IMG/VR virus record: IMGVR_UViG_3300046028_001430
Location: 1-46,160 of that record
Reading direction: 5' to 3' (one strand)
DNA length: 46,160 nt
Origin: a virus
Shown: piece by piece, positions 45,074 through 46,160 of the stretch
Layout of the letters: each line of letters starts with the position of its first letter
How positions within the stretch are numbered: position 1 is the first letter of the stretch
The notes under the pieces: model-generated
Told to the model about the DNA's origin: nothing
Seen by the model: only the letters and a program-made list of their open reading frames with translations
Database searches by the model: none
Position numbers and translations under genes: made by a program

Positions 45074-45502
45074 TTAAATAGTGACAGACTGCAAGGGACG
45101 AGTACAATTGTACTCAACGGAACATCCATTCTCGCCATCTTCGGATACTTCTATCCAAACATCGCGATTGGGATATTTTATAGCGATTTGCATATACAAA
45201 TCATCTGATATCATTTCACAACTCTTATAATCTAACTGTAATGTAGTATTTACATACAGTGCTTCTAACCAACGTTTAAATTGAATAAATTCAATATCGC
45301 GGTCATTGTGCGTAACTTCAATTGCCACTCTAAAATGGAATATATGACGATGCGGTGATGCTAAAAAAGCAACATCTGCTAGTGTTGGTTCATTAGCCGC
45401 CGCAGGATAACAATGTATACCTTCACGTTGGAAAGTTACCCATATCTTTTTCTTGGCAGCCTGCATAACTCTATCTATTTGTTCACGTTCTGCTTGTATC
45501 AT
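45074..45502 (-). CDS. T-fold-like protein resembling a degenerate QueD
   Basis: The start at MIQAEREQIDRV (45502) is set by a TAATG overlap. The 142-residue protein has HRHIFHFRVAIEV followed by DRDIEFIQFKRWLEALY, and near the end a Cys/Ser-Cys-Glu then a long strand (SCEMISDDL, VWIEVSEDGENG). The order (H-x-H, paired strands, D/E-F plus helix, S/T-x-E plus helix, final V-x-V-x-E strand) is that of the QueD/PTPS T-fold, but the zinc histidine set and the catalytic C-x3-HGH are not complete. It is probably a divergent T-fold protein without normal QueD activity. From memory it is conserved in marine phages. Confidence 0.6.
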   Translation of the reverse strand: MIQAEREQIDRVMQAAKKKIWVTFQREGIHCYPAAANEPTLADVAFLASPHRHIFHFRVAIEVTHNDRDIEFIQFKRWLEALYVNTTLQLDYKSCEMISDDLYMQIAIKYPNRDVWIEVSEDGENGCSVEYNCTRPLQSVTI

Positions 45503-46020
45503 TATTTGATCTCTGTATCTTGAGTATATTGATCCCAATAGGTAAATTTGTCCTTACCCATTAGACTTTGAAGGTGATGTGTCCACACACCGGGATTGGT
45601 AGCTCCCCATGTTATATCATCTAATTTAATTGTTGCATTATAATTAAGTTGATTGATATATGGTAATTTAACACTAATCATTGGCACAAATCTAGCATAT
45701 TCTGAATAACCACTCTCAATAACACCTTCGATGTGTTCGACTCCAAAATCTAATGCTACCCAAAAGCCTGCATCTAAACAGCCTTTGATAACTTCATCCC
45801 AGGCTGAATATTCTTCATTAGTTACTGCTTGAGGATTAAAACTTTGGCTAGTACCAAAATAAATTTGTGTTACCAGCTGTGTTCGTGCTTGCTCTAAAAT
45901 TTCTGCCAACGGTGGAGTACCCACTACAAACAAAGTTTTCATACCATAACATATTGTATGCTCTACTTCATATCCTGTAAAATATACTACTTCCTGACGT
46001 TCTTCTGTGTTTAATCCCAC
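45502..46020 (-). CDS. 172-residue conserved phage protein (GTG start)
   Basis: Starts at a GTG that lies ten bases inside the previous gene, with GAGG about nine bases upstream. The product has YFTGYEVEHTICYGMKTLFVV (split), IYFGTSQSFNP, CLDAGFWVALDFGVEHIEGV and FVPMISVKLPYINQLNYN. It has several beta-rich stretches and no catalytic motif I recognise. From memory it belongs to a family conserved next to the previous protein in marine T4-like phages, so the two may act together. Confidence 0.7.
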   Translation of the reverse strand: MGLNTEERQEVVYFTGYEVEHTICYGMKTLFVVGTPPLAEILEQARTQLVTQIYFGTSQSFNPQAVTNEEYSAWDEVIKGCLDAGFWVALDFGVEHIEGVIESGYSEYARFVPMISVKLPYINQLNYNATIKLDDITWGATNPGVWTHHLQSLMGKDKFTYWDQYTQDTEIK

Positions 46021-46160
46021 TTAATGTATCCTCTACTGTAGCCTGCTGGTCTATTAACGCCATCTGCAAATGCAGATTGCCACTCTGTCTTTCTATTATA
46101 CGACTTTGTCCAGAACTTGTCAACAGTTAATTGACCAGAAGCAACCCAATCACGTGCTAA
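46011..46160 (-). CDS. 3' end of an upstream gene (partial)
   Basis: An open minus-strand frame enters from the window edge and ends at TAA 46013-46011, giving a last 49 residues LARDWVASGQLTVDKFWT... and closing GYSRGYIKWD. It overlaps the next gene's GTG start by ten bases. No family recognised from the fragment. A consensus promoter lies inside it. Confidence 0.65.
   Translation of the reverse strand, partial: LARDWVASGQLTVDKFWTKSYNRKTEWQSAFADGVNRPAGYSRGYIKWD
46095..46123 (-). promoter_or_regulatory. Consensus sigma-70 promoter inside the partial upstream gene
   Basis: TTGACA (46123-46118), 17 bases, TATAAT (46100-46095), about 75 bases before the GTG start of the 172-residue protein. 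It would drive the whole run from that gene to the mini DegT-like gene. Confidence 0.75.

Noticed and set aside
1-46160. tRNA genes, CRISPR arrays, integrase, transposase or attachment sites
   Set aside because: All gaps between genes are about 110 bases or less and none folds as a tRNA by inspection; no spaced repeats, recombinase motifs or terminal inverted repeats were seen.

Overview
The window reads as part of the genome of a large tailed bacteriophage (Caudoviricetes). Genes are packed end to end with ATGA and TAATG overlaps, no stretch over about 110 bases lacks a gene, and no ribosomal or housekeeping bacterial genes were seen. The gene set is viral in type: thymidylate synthase, dihydrofolate reductase, dCMP-deaminase-like protein, a T4 RNase H/FEN-type 5'-3' exonuclease, a DnaQ-type exonuclease, FolE/QueD/QueE, and a MoxR ATPase with a metallopeptidase-VWA partner. 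Many small proteins resemble, from memory only, conserved unknowns of marine T4-like phages. The DNA is AT-rich by eye. Signal peptides, a lipobox and an autotransporter-like protease point to a Gram-negative host, which I cannot name. No tRNA, rRNA, CRISPR, integrase or insertion sequence was seen.

Layout. Bases 1-17255 are one uninterrupted plus-strand block: the end of a repeat-family protein, an SGNH hydrolase, a glycosyltransferase, five consecutive radical SAM genes carrying six radical SAM modules (one gene is a tandem fusion), a conserved unknown, two more SGNH hydrolases separated by a 33-residue basic microprotein, a NodU-type carbamoyltransferase, an APS-kinase-like P-loop protein, a deaminase, and an 802-residue internally repeated protein sharing its C-terminal domain with the first gene. 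It meets the minus-strand block tail to tail with a 41-base coding overlap. I saw no internal promoter in the plus block.

Bases 17215-46160 are all minus strand. Read in the direction of transcription (from 46160 down) they hold: conserved small proteins and a T-fold-like protein; a glycosyltransferase with a miniature DegT-like protein; folE; the secreted subtilisin-like protease; a phosphoribosyltransferase, queE and an SGNH protein; the FEN exonuclease and DnaQ exonuclease; queD, a DUF3307 membrane protein and conserved unknowns; a secreted protein and a lipoprotein; an HD alarmone-hydrolase-like protein; an LPD29 protein and a 54-residue membrane protein; the MoxR and VWA genes; a run of conserved unknowns including a HIT protein; DHFR, SGNH and thyA; and a six-gene nucleotide-sugar cassette arranged as two epimerase-aminotransferase pairs.

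The minus block is punctuated by near-perfect sigma-70 promoters (TTGACA, 16-17 bases, TATAAT), some inside the upstream coding region and one so close to its ATG that the transcript should be leaderless. One clear intrinsic terminator follows the MoxR gene.

Functionally the window combines DNA precursor metabolism, a probable 7-deazaguanine pathway and a large glycan or peptide tailoring programme (sugar synthesis, glycosyl transfer, carbamoylation, SGNH esterases, radical SAM chemistry). The radical SAM array with its companions is the best candidate for an undescribed system; its substrate cannot be read from the sequence. Four small genes (33, 53, 54 and 56 codons) and a 36-codon lipoprotein fill apparent gaps and would be missed by a 60-codon cutoff.
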